Shown piece by piece: positions 1 to 6,190 of a DNA stretch of 26,563 nt. The first letter of the stretch is position 1; every line of letters begins with the position of its first letter. This DNA comes from an uncultured Lachnospiraceae bacterium. Lineage in GTDB: Bacteria > Bacillota > Clostridia > Lachnospirales > Lachnospiraceae. The position numbers and the translations under genes are program-made. Under the pieces are notes generated by a model that worked only from the letters and a program-made list of their open reading frames with translations, made no database searches and was not told where the DNA came from. The stretch covers positions 1 through 26,563 of the forward strand of contig CAJUNP010000036.1 in NCBI GenBank assembly GCA_910587935.1, given 5' to 3'.

Positions 1-148
1 TAAAATGGATGAAATCTCTGTGTGACTTTTGCACACGCTCTTCGAGGACGTTATAGTAGAACACGGAATTTTCGGGGCAGATATGAAAGTTTCACTGACT
101 AATAACGGTCCTTTTACCATTGTTTTGGATTCGGATGAACTTTACTAA
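1..148 (+). pseudogene. dtd: D-aminoacyl-tRNA deacylase (Dtd) C-terminal remnant, frameshifted
   Basis: Positions 56-148 translate to a clear Dtd C-terminus: it contains GIFGADMKVSL followed by NNGPFTIVLDS and ends at TAA 146-148. In this family the corresponding GxFGAxM and NxGPxT segments form part of the active site that removes D-amino acids from mischarged tRNA. Upstream the same frame is interrupted by TGA at 23-25. The Dtd-like segment LCDFCTRSSR appears instead in the +3 frame (about positions 18-47), so a frameshift lies roughly between 40 and 56. The rest of the gene would be left of the window. The family is about 145-150 residues long. I infer a decayed or frameshifted copy; a sequencing error is the alternative. 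Identity of the C-terminal part is fairly certain, pseudogene status less so. Confidence 0.6.
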
Positions 149-157
149 TAGATTTTT

Positions 158-289
158 ATGAGTAACAGCCGATTGGATTCTCGCAACCGGGAGAAAAAAG
201 AGATCATGAAACAAAAAGACTATATAGAAACATGCTGGGAAGAAATCGAACAGCCAAGAAGCAAAAGAACATCACAGGAGAACCGATAA
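158..289 (+). CDS. Small hypothetical protein (43 aa), doubtful
   Basis: An ATG ORF of 43 codons begins 9 bases after the dtd remnant stop. The product is very polar (many K, R, E, N, Q) with no recognisable motif. The first ATG has no good ribosome binding site. An internal ATG at 206 is preceded by GGGAG about 12 bases upstream and would give a 27-residue peptide. It lies between the dtd remnant and a tiny hydrophobic ORF and may be debris rather than a gene. I do not recognise it. Confidence 0.25.
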   Translation: MSNSRLDSRNREKKEIMKQKDYIETCWEEIEQPRSKRTSQENR

Positions 290-293
290 CGAC

Positions 294-371
294 ATGGCGT
301 CACCTGTAGAAATTGCGGTAGTAATTATTGCCTTTCTTATCATTGTTGTAATCGGGACTGCATTGAAATAA
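294..371 (+). CDS. Putative 25-aa hydrophobic membrane peptide
   Basis: The ORF begins ATG GCG TCA and encodes 25 residues: a short polar start (MASPVE), then a nearly continuous hydrophobic stretch rich in I, V, L, A and F, ending in a single Lys. It could form one transmembrane helix. AGGAG lies about 13 bases upstream of the ATG, somewhat far for a strong site. A weak hairpin with a T-rich tail follows at 385-409. Size and composition resemble tiny membrane peptides, including type I toxin-like peptides, but nothing specific supports a function and no antisense RNA signal is obvious. Confidence 0.3.
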   Translation: MASPVEIAVVIIAFLIIVVIGTALK

Positions 372-384
372 TCATTTTCCAGTG

Positions 385-409
385 CAACTATTCGTTAAAG
401 TTGTCTTTT
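385..409 (+). terminator. Weak hairpin with T-rich tail
   Basis: CAACT (385-389) pairs with AGTTG (399-403) around a 9-base loop, followed by TCTTTT. The stem is only 5 bp, so it is a weak candidate terminator for the small plus-strand ORFs. The same stem could help end the minus-strand operon finishing at 441, although no T-tract follows on that strand. Confidence 0.3.
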
Positions 410-440
410 GCGCATAGTTAAATAGTTAAACATGAAGCCT

Positions 441-785
441 TTAACACTCTGCAACATAACGATAATGCGGCATATCCACGCCACGGTAATGTTTTGTCCA
501 GGTATCTGTTATTACCATGCCGTTTCTGACGGCAACATTTATGGTAAGTCCGCATTGACCGATCATTTGGCCGGTTTCTTTTAAAATGACTGCCCATAAG
601 CCGAAGTTCCATTTCTGGTAACGGGAAATCTGCCTGTCAAGCCATTCCTGTACTTCATCATCGCTGAATGCGCCCTCATATGCGTACATGGTATCCTCAT
701 CCTGCAGGATTTTACATAAAGAATTGAAATCAGCCTGATTCATCTCCCGCAGATATAATCTTTCCGTCTCAAGTATGATATCCAT
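441..785 (-). CDS. GNAT (RimJ/RimL-type) acetyltransferase with internal deletion
   Basis: The 114-residue product begins as a typical RimL-like GNAT (LETERLYLREM at 5-15; GLWAVILKETGQMIGQCGL at 62-80) and ends like the C-terminus of the same family (NVAVRNGM at 83-90, KHYRGVDMPHY at 98-108). Normal members are about 175-180 residues. The missing block between residues 81 and 83 should contain the GYLF-like strand and the Q/RxxGxG/A acetyl-CoA pyrophosphate-binding loop. The deletion is in frame, so the ORF stays open, but the protein should be unable to bind acetyl-CoA normally. The start at 785 is chosen because AGGGG lies about 12 bases upstream. It is the last gene of a minus-strand operon, 14 bases after another GNAT gene. 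Probably a non-functional allele. Confidence 0.72.
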   Translation of the reverse strand: MDIILETERLYLREMNQADFNSLCKILQDEDTMYAYEGAFSDDEVQEWLDRQISRYQKWNFGLWAVILKETGQMIGQCGLTINVAVRNGMVITDTWTKHYRGVDMPHYRYVAEC

Positions 786-799
786 TATCAATCCATCCC

Positions 800-1222
800 C
801 TAAAGTACTTTTCTCATGAACATTTCCATGGGCTGCTCTAACGGCGTATGATTCATTATCAGCGCCCCACATTCTATGTAACCTGATTTTCTGTAAAAAT
901 GCTGGGCATCTTCATCTACCTGTGTCGATATAAGAACCATTTTATAGTTTTGACTCTTCATATCCGATTCCCATAAATTCATTGCTTTCGATGCGATTCC
1001 CCGGTTTCTGTGCTTCTCTTCCACATAAATAAGGTTAAGGAAAGGAAGATTGTCCCATAACACAGTATAATGCATAAGTCCTGCGCGTTTGTTGCCGTCC
1101 CAAATAATATATCCTGTTTTTGTATGTACCCGGTTTTCATATTGTAACTCATTCACATGAGAATCAATTTTCATAACAAAGGCTTTGTCTTCTGCCCGCA
1201 TATGTTTAAGTTCTATATTCAT
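800..1222 (-). CDS. GNAT family N-acetyltransferase
   Basis: A 140-residue single-domain GNAT protein. The acetyl-CoA-binding motif A is visible as RNRGIA at 72-77, preceded by the strand LNLIYVEE (63-70). The typical C-terminal motif B region AQHFYRKSGYIECG (106-119) is also present. It should transfer an acetyl group from acetyl-CoA to an amine; the substrate cannot be deduced. The start at 1222 is preceded by AGAGGAAC at suitable spacing; a longer reading would run into the upstream Nudix gene. It lies 34 bases after the Nudix stop, within the same minus-strand gene run. Intact by length and motifs, unlike its downstream neighbour. Confidence 0.82.
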   Translation of the reverse strand: MNIELKHMRAEDKAFVMKIDSHVNELQYENRVHTKTGYIIWDGNKRAGLMHYTVLWDNLPFLNLIYVEEKHRNRGIASKAMNLWESDMKSQNYKMVLISTQVDEDAQHFYRKSGYIECGALIMNHTPLEQPMEMFMRKVL

Positions 1223-1256
1223 GGAGTTCCTCTTTATTTCTTGGAAGTATTTAAGG

Positions 1257-1814
1257 TCATACGGCGCCAATCATAAACAAATACGCCGCCATCTGCGCCC
1301 TGGAGCTGAATTCCTCCGTTTCCAGAAGAACCTCAATTTCCTCCGGGGTATAAAAAGCTGCGTCAATCCATTCGTTTTCCGAAGTATGTTCATTGGAAAA
1401 ATCCCCGGCTACCTCCACAAATGCAATCTGTGTTTTGACATCCGAGATTCCCACTGCGGCATAAGACGGCCTTAAAATCCGGTTGATTTTTTTAATCTGC
1501 AGGCCCGTTTCCTCATAGAGTTCCCTGGCAATACAGTCCTCGATACTTTCGTCCTTTTCAATCATTCCCGCGCAAAGGTTGTATACTTTCCGATTAACGC
1601 CCATGCGGAATTCATGCAGCAATAAAAGCTTGTGGTCCATGGTCGCGACAATGGAAACGCCGCTGCTTTTCTGCCCCAGATCCGCAGGTTCCCTTAACTC
1701 TTTTCTGCTGACAATTTCATAGACCTTTTCGTGGCCGGCTTTATTGCGATAGGTCAATTCATAATTTTTCAGGTATTTACCGTCTTTTACTTTTTCCAGT
1801 TTTAATAGCTTCAT
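1257..1814 (-). CDS. Nudix hydrolase (ADP-ribose pyrophosphatase-like)
   Basis: The 185-residue protein contains a perfect Nudix box (GX5EX7REUXEEXGU) at residues 83-105, beginning GMIEKDE and ending RELYEETGL. The N-terminal beta-rich region with YEIVSRKE and the sequence AGMIE before the box resemble the ADP-ribose/nucleoside-diphosphate-sugar pyrophosphatase branch. The family hydrolyses nucleoside diphosphates linked to another moiety, usually with Mg2+, in the cytoplasm. Substrate is not certain. It starts 24 bases after the RNase E/G stop and appears co-transcribed with it. In many Clostridia rplU would be expected at this position. Confidence 0.88.
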   Translation of the reverse strand: MKLLKLEKVKDGKYLKNYELTYRNKAGHEKVYEIVSRKELREPADLGQKSSGVSIVATMDHKLLLLHEFRMGVNRKVYNLCAGMIEKDESIEDCIARELYEETGLQIKKINRILRPSYAAVGISDVKTQIAFVEVAGDFSNEHTSENEWIDAAFYTPEEIEVLLETEEFSSRAQMAAYLFMIGAV

Positions 1815-1838
1815 TTCTTCGGCTCCTGTTTTTACTTA

Positions 1839-3092
1839 TTACGACAATAGCTGTTCCTTTAAAGTTTTGTTTATTTTTTTTCTTGTAATTTCCACAAGCC
1901 CCAGAGGCGTGATGTCGATAACTTCCGTAGGTACGGAATCCTTGTGGCATAATTGCTTTAAGTGTTTTAAAAGAATCTGGTTATCGCGCTCTTTCATATT
2001 GATAAAATCGACGATGATAATTCCCGATAAATTGCGCAGCTTTAACTGAAACGCAATTTCCCGGGCCGCTTCCATATTAACCTGGTATGCGGTCAGATCC
2101 GGCGTACCCTTTTTACTTTCGTATTTGCCGGAATTAACGTCGATTACCGTTAAGGCTTCCGTCGGTTCAATGACAAGATAAGCGCCGGATTTGAGCCATA
2201 CGTGGCTTCCCAGCGCGGCGCTTATCTTAGATGGAACGCCATACAGGTTTCCCAGGGATATAAGCTCGTCCTGATAGAGACGGACGGACGGCTGCCCAAG
2301 CAGCGGGTTTTCTTCCAGATAAGCTTTGATATTCTCATAAACCTCCGGAATATCCGTTACAATTTCTTCATAGCTTTCATCATAAATGTCACGAAGATTT
2401 TTAATGTATGTAGGCTGCTCTTCGTACAGACAGCTATAGCAGGTGCGTGTTTTTACATAAGAAAGAAGATTGTGCCACTTCTCTTCCAATAGCCGCCATT
2501 CCTGAAGCAGACAGGTATTGTCTTCAAGAGAGGCGGCGTTGGTGCGAATTACAAAGCCATAGGATAGCCCCATGCTTTCTTTTATATTGCAAAGCTTTTT
2601 ATCGTCAACATAACCGGCTTCCTGCAAAAACGAAAGGACATCTTTTTTACGTTCTTCTTTGAGTTTGCCAGAAAAGCCCAGATGCTTTTGACCGGTAGAC
2701 AAAACGGTGTATTTTCCTGAAAAAGATATTCTGGTAGTTACAGACGGCAGCTTTGTTTTAAGCGCTTCCCGTTTTACCTGAACCAGCAGCTCATCGCCGG
2801 CGCGTACCGTCCCGTCCCATTCCCGGTTCAACAGAAGGGAACAAGTGGGATCCTCCGCTTCCGCAAGAAGCAGATAACAGAATTCCTTACGCCGGATAGA
2901 CACATAACAGGCGCCGGCGCTGCGTGTAACCTTTGTAACCTTGGCAATATAAATATTTCCGATTTCACTTCCGGATTCCGCCTGTACATGAAGCAGGCGT
3001 TTTCCGCGGATCAGAACGGACAGCAGTTTTTCTCTGTTATTGTTAAAGGTATGCTTTAAAATCAGTAATTTCCCCTGTGTTTTATCGCTCAT
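1839..3092 (-). CDS. rng: Ribonuclease E/G family protein
   Basis: A 417-residue RNase E/G-type single-strand-specific endoribonuclease. An S1-like RNA-binding region with the family segment GNIYIAKVTKV lies at about residues 30-125. The 5'-sensor-like sequence YGFVIRTNA is at 178-186. The two acidic metal-binding sites are VIDVNSGK (Asp318) and IVDFINM (Asp362). The protein stops soon after LVEITRKK and lacks the CPxC Zn-link that follows in E. coli RNase E and G. It likely acts in rRNA maturation and mRNA decay. The ATG overlaps the stop of the preceding TIGR03936 gene by 4 bases (ATGA), indicating translational coupling. Confidence 0.9.
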   Translation of the reverse strand: MSDKTQGKLLILKHTFNNNREKLLSVLIRGKRLLHVQAESGSEIGNIYIAKVTKVTRSAGACYVSIRRKEFCYLLLAEAEDPTCSLLLNREWDGTVRAGDELLVQVKREALKTKLPSVTTRISFSGKYTVLSTGQKHLGFSGKLKEERKKDVLSFLQEAGYVDDKKLCNIKESMGLSYGFVIRTNAASLEDNTCLLQEWRLLEEKWHNLLSYVKTRTCYSCLYEEQPTYIKNLRDIYDESYEEIVTDIPEVYENIKAYLEENPLLGQPSVRLYQDELISLGNLYGVPSKISAALGSHVWLKSGAYLVIEPTEALTVIDVNSGKYESKKGTPDLTAYQVNMEAAREIAFQLKLRNLSGIIIVDFINMKERDNQILLKHLKQLCHKDSVPTEVIDITPLGLVEITRKKINKTLKEQLLS

Positions 3093-3787
3093 TGTATTTC
3101 TTCTCCGATATCCCCCATAGAAACCAGACGGTCCGACGGGTCTTTTTGATAGGTGTCTTCTCTGGTAACTGACAATGCGTTTTCCTGTAAGGTTTCGTTA
3201 TTTGCCAAAAGAAATGCTTCCAGCACCATGGACGGTTTGATATTTCCCGAACTGCTGGCGTTTACAAGCATATAAATACCGCCGTCCTCCAGAATTTTGA
3301 GTTCGTAAACAGCAGGCTTTAAATCCAGGCTGTGGCTGCCCTTTTTCGTCGTTTTTTCATAAATAATTTCCGGCTGCTCCAAAAAAGACAGAAGCTTCGT
3401 TTGATAATCTGCCGCAGGCTCCCGTCCTTCTTTAAAACGCACCGTGTAAGAAGCCGCCGCCACGGAGGCCATTGCGTTCTGACACTTATCCGGCAGCCGT
3501 TTGACGGAAAGAATCCTCACGCCGTCAACGCTGGCATTATTCAGACGTGTCCGCATATCTTCGCTGGTTGTAACGGAATGTACTTCAATATCCATATATT
3601 CCCCGTTGCTTTCCAGTCCAACGCCTAAAGGCGCGGCAAAAGACATAATCTGGTGGGGGGAAAAGCCGTTGGAATAAGCGATATCCAAGTCCGCACGCCG
3701 GATCATTTTCTGAAAAAAACGCATCAGATCCAAGTGTCCGATAAACCGGACCGGACCGAATTTGCGGAATTTAATTCTTATTTTCAT
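3089..3787 (-). CDS. TIGR03936 family radical-SAM-associated protein (DUF2344)
   Basis: The 232-residue product matches the family usually encoded beside, or fused to, TIGR03960 radical SAM proteins. The N-terminus MKIRIKFRKFGPVRFIGHLD and the segment SNGFSPHQIMSFAAPLGVG are characteristic. The exact reaction is unknown; the conserved neighbourhood (radical SAM enzyme, RNase E/G, ribosomal protein genes) suggests a role in RNA or ribosome modification. The ATG at 3787 is chosen because GGGGGAGGA lies just upstream; the TTG further upstream would remove that site. Its start overlaps the end of TIGR03960 by 17 bases and its end overlaps RNase E/G by 4, so the three are tightly coupled. Confidence 0.87.
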   Translation of the reverse strand: MKIRIKFRKFGPVRFIGHLDLMRFFQKMIRRADLDIAYSNGFSPHQIMSFAAPLGVGLESNGEYMDIEVHSVTTSEDMRTRLNNASVDGVRILSVKRLPDKCQNAMASVAAASYTVRFKEGREPAADYQTKLLSFLEQPEIIYEKTTKKGSHSLDLKPAVYELKILEDGGIYMLVNASSSGNIKPSMVLEAFLLANNETLQENALSVTREDTYQKDPSDRLVSMGDIGEEIQ

Positions 3788-5660
3788 AACATATTCCTCC
3801 CCCAAAACGGCTGGCTCCGCATCCCTGACACTGCATTTTACAGTTGGGACTGACCGTTTCGTTCTGTGCTTTTTTCCATTCCCGCAGCAAAAATTCTTTC
3901 GTTACCCCGCAGTCAATAAAATCCCATGGGAAAATCTCTTCTGCGCTGCGCTCCCTTGTATTATAAAAATCAATGGAAACCTGACACTCGTCAAATGCTT
4001 CCAGCCATTTGTCATAGTGGAAATATTCGCTCCATGCGTCAAAAATGCAGCCTTTTTCATAGGCTCTGCGGATAACCTGTCCCACTCTTCTGTCGCCTCT
4101 TGCAAGCACGCCTTCCAAAACGCTGACGTCTGCTTCATGCCAATTATATTTAATGCTTTTTTGATTTAACTGGCTCATAATTCCTTTTCTTGTCGTATAC
4201 GCCTTGTCCAGAAATTCTTCCTTCGTACACATGCGGGCCCATTGGAACGGGGTAAAAGGCTTGGGAATGAAAAAGGATGTACTGGTCACGATCTGTACCT
4301 TTCCGTTTTTCCGCTCTTCCTTGGGAACGGTATCAAAAAAGACTTTTGCAATCTCGTTGGAAAGTTCTCCGATTCCCAGAATGTCTTCCTCCGTTTCGGT
4401 GGGAAGGCCCAGCATAAAATACAGCTTGACCCGCGTCCAGCCGCCCTGAAAGGCCAGCGTAGCGCCGTGCAGAATATCCTCTCTGGTAAGTCCCTTGTTA
4501 ATCACATCGCGCAGTCTCTGACTGCCGGCTTCCGGCGCAAAAGTGAGACTGCTTTTTCTGATGTCCTGCACTTTGCTCATAACGTCCAGGGAAAAGGAAT
4601 CAATGCGCAGGGAAGGCAGGGAAATGTTGATCTTTTTGCGGCTGCACTCTTCTATCAGGAAATCGATCAGTTCCGGAAGTTTACTGTAATCGCTGGAGCT
4701 TAGGGAACTTAAGGAAATCTCCTCATGACCGGAAGATTCCAGCATTTTAACGGCATACCGCTTTAAAACCTCCACATCCCGTTCCCTGACCGGCCGGTAC
4801 AACTGGCCGGCCTGGCAAAACCGGCAGCCCCGGATACAGCCTCTCTGAATCTCCAAAACCACTCTGTCCTGCGTTACTTTAATATACGGAACCACGGGGG
4901 CCTCCGGATAAACGGCATCGCTTAAATCCATAACGATCTCTTTTAAAATCCTTTCCGGAAGTCCTTCCCGAACCGGAGTAAAGCTTTGAATCGTACCGTC
5001 CTCTTTATATTCGGTCCGGTAAAAGCGGGGAACGTAAAGTCCCGGAATCCGGCCCGCAAGATATAAAAATTCTTCCCGGCTCTTTTTTTCGTGTTTACAC
5101 CGTTTATAAAGGTCGAAAAGCTCTTCGTATCTGGTTTCCCCTTCGCCTATGTAAAAAATATCGAAAAATTCCGCAATCGGTTCCGGATTATAGGTACAGG
5201 GCCCGCCGCCGATCACGATTGGGTCGTCTTCGCTTCTGTCTACGGCAGTCAATGCAATTCCCGACAGATCCAGAATCTGTAAGATGTTCGTGTAACACAT
5301 TTCATATTGAATTGTAATTCCAAGGAAATCAAATTCGCGGACCGCATCCTGGGATTCCAGCGCAAACAAAGGAATCTGGTTTTGCCGCATGATCCGGTCC
5401 AGATCCACCCATGGAGAATAAACGCGTTCGCACCACACATCCTCCAACCGGTTCATCATGTCGTAAAGAATCTGAATTCCCAGATGGGACATACCGATCT
5501 CATAAACATCGGGAAAACACATGGCAAAGCGGATTTTTACATTCTCTTTATCTTTTATCACCGCGTTATATTCATGTCCGATATAGCGCGCCGGTTTTTC
5601 CACCTTCATCAAAATATCGTCGCTTAAGGCAAGGCCGTCCTTATGTACCGTCTTCTGCAT
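3771..5660 (-). CDS. TIGR03960 family B12-binding-domain/radical SAM protein
   Basis: A 629-residue radical SAM protein. The N-terminal marker EKPARYIGHEYN is followed by a B12-binding-like domain (about 40-190). The [4Fe-4S]/SAM motif CxxxCxxC is seen at residues 275-282 (GCIRGCRFCQAG). The cysteine-rich C-terminus CQGCGA is typical of the family. The start at 5660 is set by AAAGGAG seven bases upstream, and the upstream ATG at 5684 lacks such a site. Function is not established; pairing with TIGR03936 and RNase E/G suggests modification of RNA or a translation component. It begins 4 bases after the stop of the 135-residue membrane protein gene. Confidence 0.9.
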   Translation of the reverse strand: MQKTVHKDGLALSDDILMKVEKPARYIGHEYNAVIKDKENVKIRFAMCFPDVYEIGMSHLGIQILYDMMNRLEDVWCERVYSPWVDLDRIMRQNQIPLFALESQDAVREFDFLGITIQYEMCYTNILQILDLSGIALTAVDRSEDDPIVIGGGPCTYNPEPIAEFFDIFYIGEGETRYEELFDLYKRCKHEKKSREEFLYLAGRIPGLYVPRFYRTEYKEDGTIQSFTPVREGLPERILKEIVMDLSDAVYPEAPVVPYIKVTQDRVVLEIQRGCIRGCRFCQAGQLYRPVRERDVEVLKRYAVKMLESSGHEEISLSSLSSSDYSKLPELIDFLIEECSRKKINISLPSLRIDSFSLDVMSKVQDIRKSSLTFAPEAGSQRLRDVINKGLTREDILHGATLAFQGGWTRVKLYFMLGLPTETEEDILGIGELSNEIAKVFFDTVPKEERKNGKVQIVTSTSFFIPKPFTPFQWARMCTKEEFLDKAYTTRKGIMSQLNQKSIKYNWHEADVSVLEGVLARGDRRVGQVIRRAYEKGCIFDAWSEYFHYDKWLEAFDECQVSIDFYNTRERSAEEIFPWDFIDCGVTKEFLLREWKKAQNETVSPNCKMQCQGCGASRFGGGICYENKN

Positions 5661-5664
5661 GGAT

Positions 5665-6072
5665 TTACTCCTTTTGTTTTTCATTAATATTTAAAGTATA
5701 CGTGATATCATCTATAAAATCAAATAAATTTACGGACATGCTGGAATAGCGGTTGATTTCCCCCCGGATCATATCCGCGTTAACGCCTCCTATATTCCCC
5801 TGGTTTTTGGCAAGGAAAAAGTATCCGCCAAAAAGCAATAAGGCAATCATCATGCGGATTCCAAAGGAAGAAGAAGGCATTCCGTTCTCCCCTGTTCCTC
5901 CTTCTTTCTCAGGATCGTTCTCCCTTTCGTAAACCGGAAAATCCGGCGGCGTATCCAAAGCTTTGCCGTATAGGATGTGTTCTCTTGTCTTTATTGCCTG
6001 CCGGTTCTGGTTCTGTTCCTGACGTATCTTTTGTATGAGCCGAAGCCGCCTGTCTGTGCTTACATTACTCAT
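5665..6072 (-). CDS. Hypothetical single-pass membrane protein
   Basis: The product is 135 residues. A basic, Gln/Arg-rich N-terminal region (residues 1-50, e.g. RLRLIQKIRQEQ) precedes a low-complexity E/G/P stretch, one predicted transmembrane segment (about 70-89, GIRMMIALLLFGGYFFLA) and a short outer tail of about 45 residues. I do not recognise the family. The start at 6072 has GGAGG about 5 bases upstream. It is the first gene of the radical-SAM/RNase E/G operon and sits directly behind a perfect 15-bp inverted repeat. The N-in, C-out topology is inferred from the positive N-terminus. Confidence 0.7.
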   Translation of the reverse strand: MSNVSTDRRLRLIQKIRQEQNQNRQAIKTREHILYGKALDTPPDFPVYERENDPEKEGGTGENGMPSSSFGIRMMIALLLFGGYFFLAKNQGNIGGVNADMIRGEINRYSSMSVNLFDFIDDITYTLNINEKQKE

Positions 6073-6090
6073 ATATGCCTCCAAAATGAC

Positions 6091-6125
6091 CATAGGTTAA
6101 CATAAAATAATTATGTTAACCTATG
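6091..6125. repeat. Perfect 15-bp inverted repeat, candidate operator
   Basis: The arm CATAGGTTAACATAA (6091-6105) is repeated exactly in inverted form at 6111-6125 around the 5-base spacer AATAA. It ends 18 bases before the start codon of the 135-residue membrane protein, right before its ribosome binding site. It is AT-rich and no T-tract follows on either strand, so an operator or an mRNA hairpin that hinders initiation fits better than a terminator. Each arm contains the self-palindromic GTTAAC. Confidence 0.6.
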
Positions 6126-6190
6126 TGTTACGAATCTTCTTATTAACATATATATGATTTGCATGTCAGAAAATACTTGTATTCTAAATG

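Noticed and set aside
149..440. Mobile element attachment site or integrated element
   Set aside because: There is a short tandem repeat and debris-like ORFs, but no integrase, transposase or matching flanking repeats.
6091..6125. BirA (biotin) operator
   Set aside because: GTTAACC and GGTTAAC halves are present, but in the reverse arrangement and at a shorter spacing than the usual GTTAACC-N15-GGTTAAC, and no biotin gene is near.
6091..6125. Rho-independent terminator of the his operon
   Set aside because: The stem is AT-rich and no T-run follows it on the minus strand.
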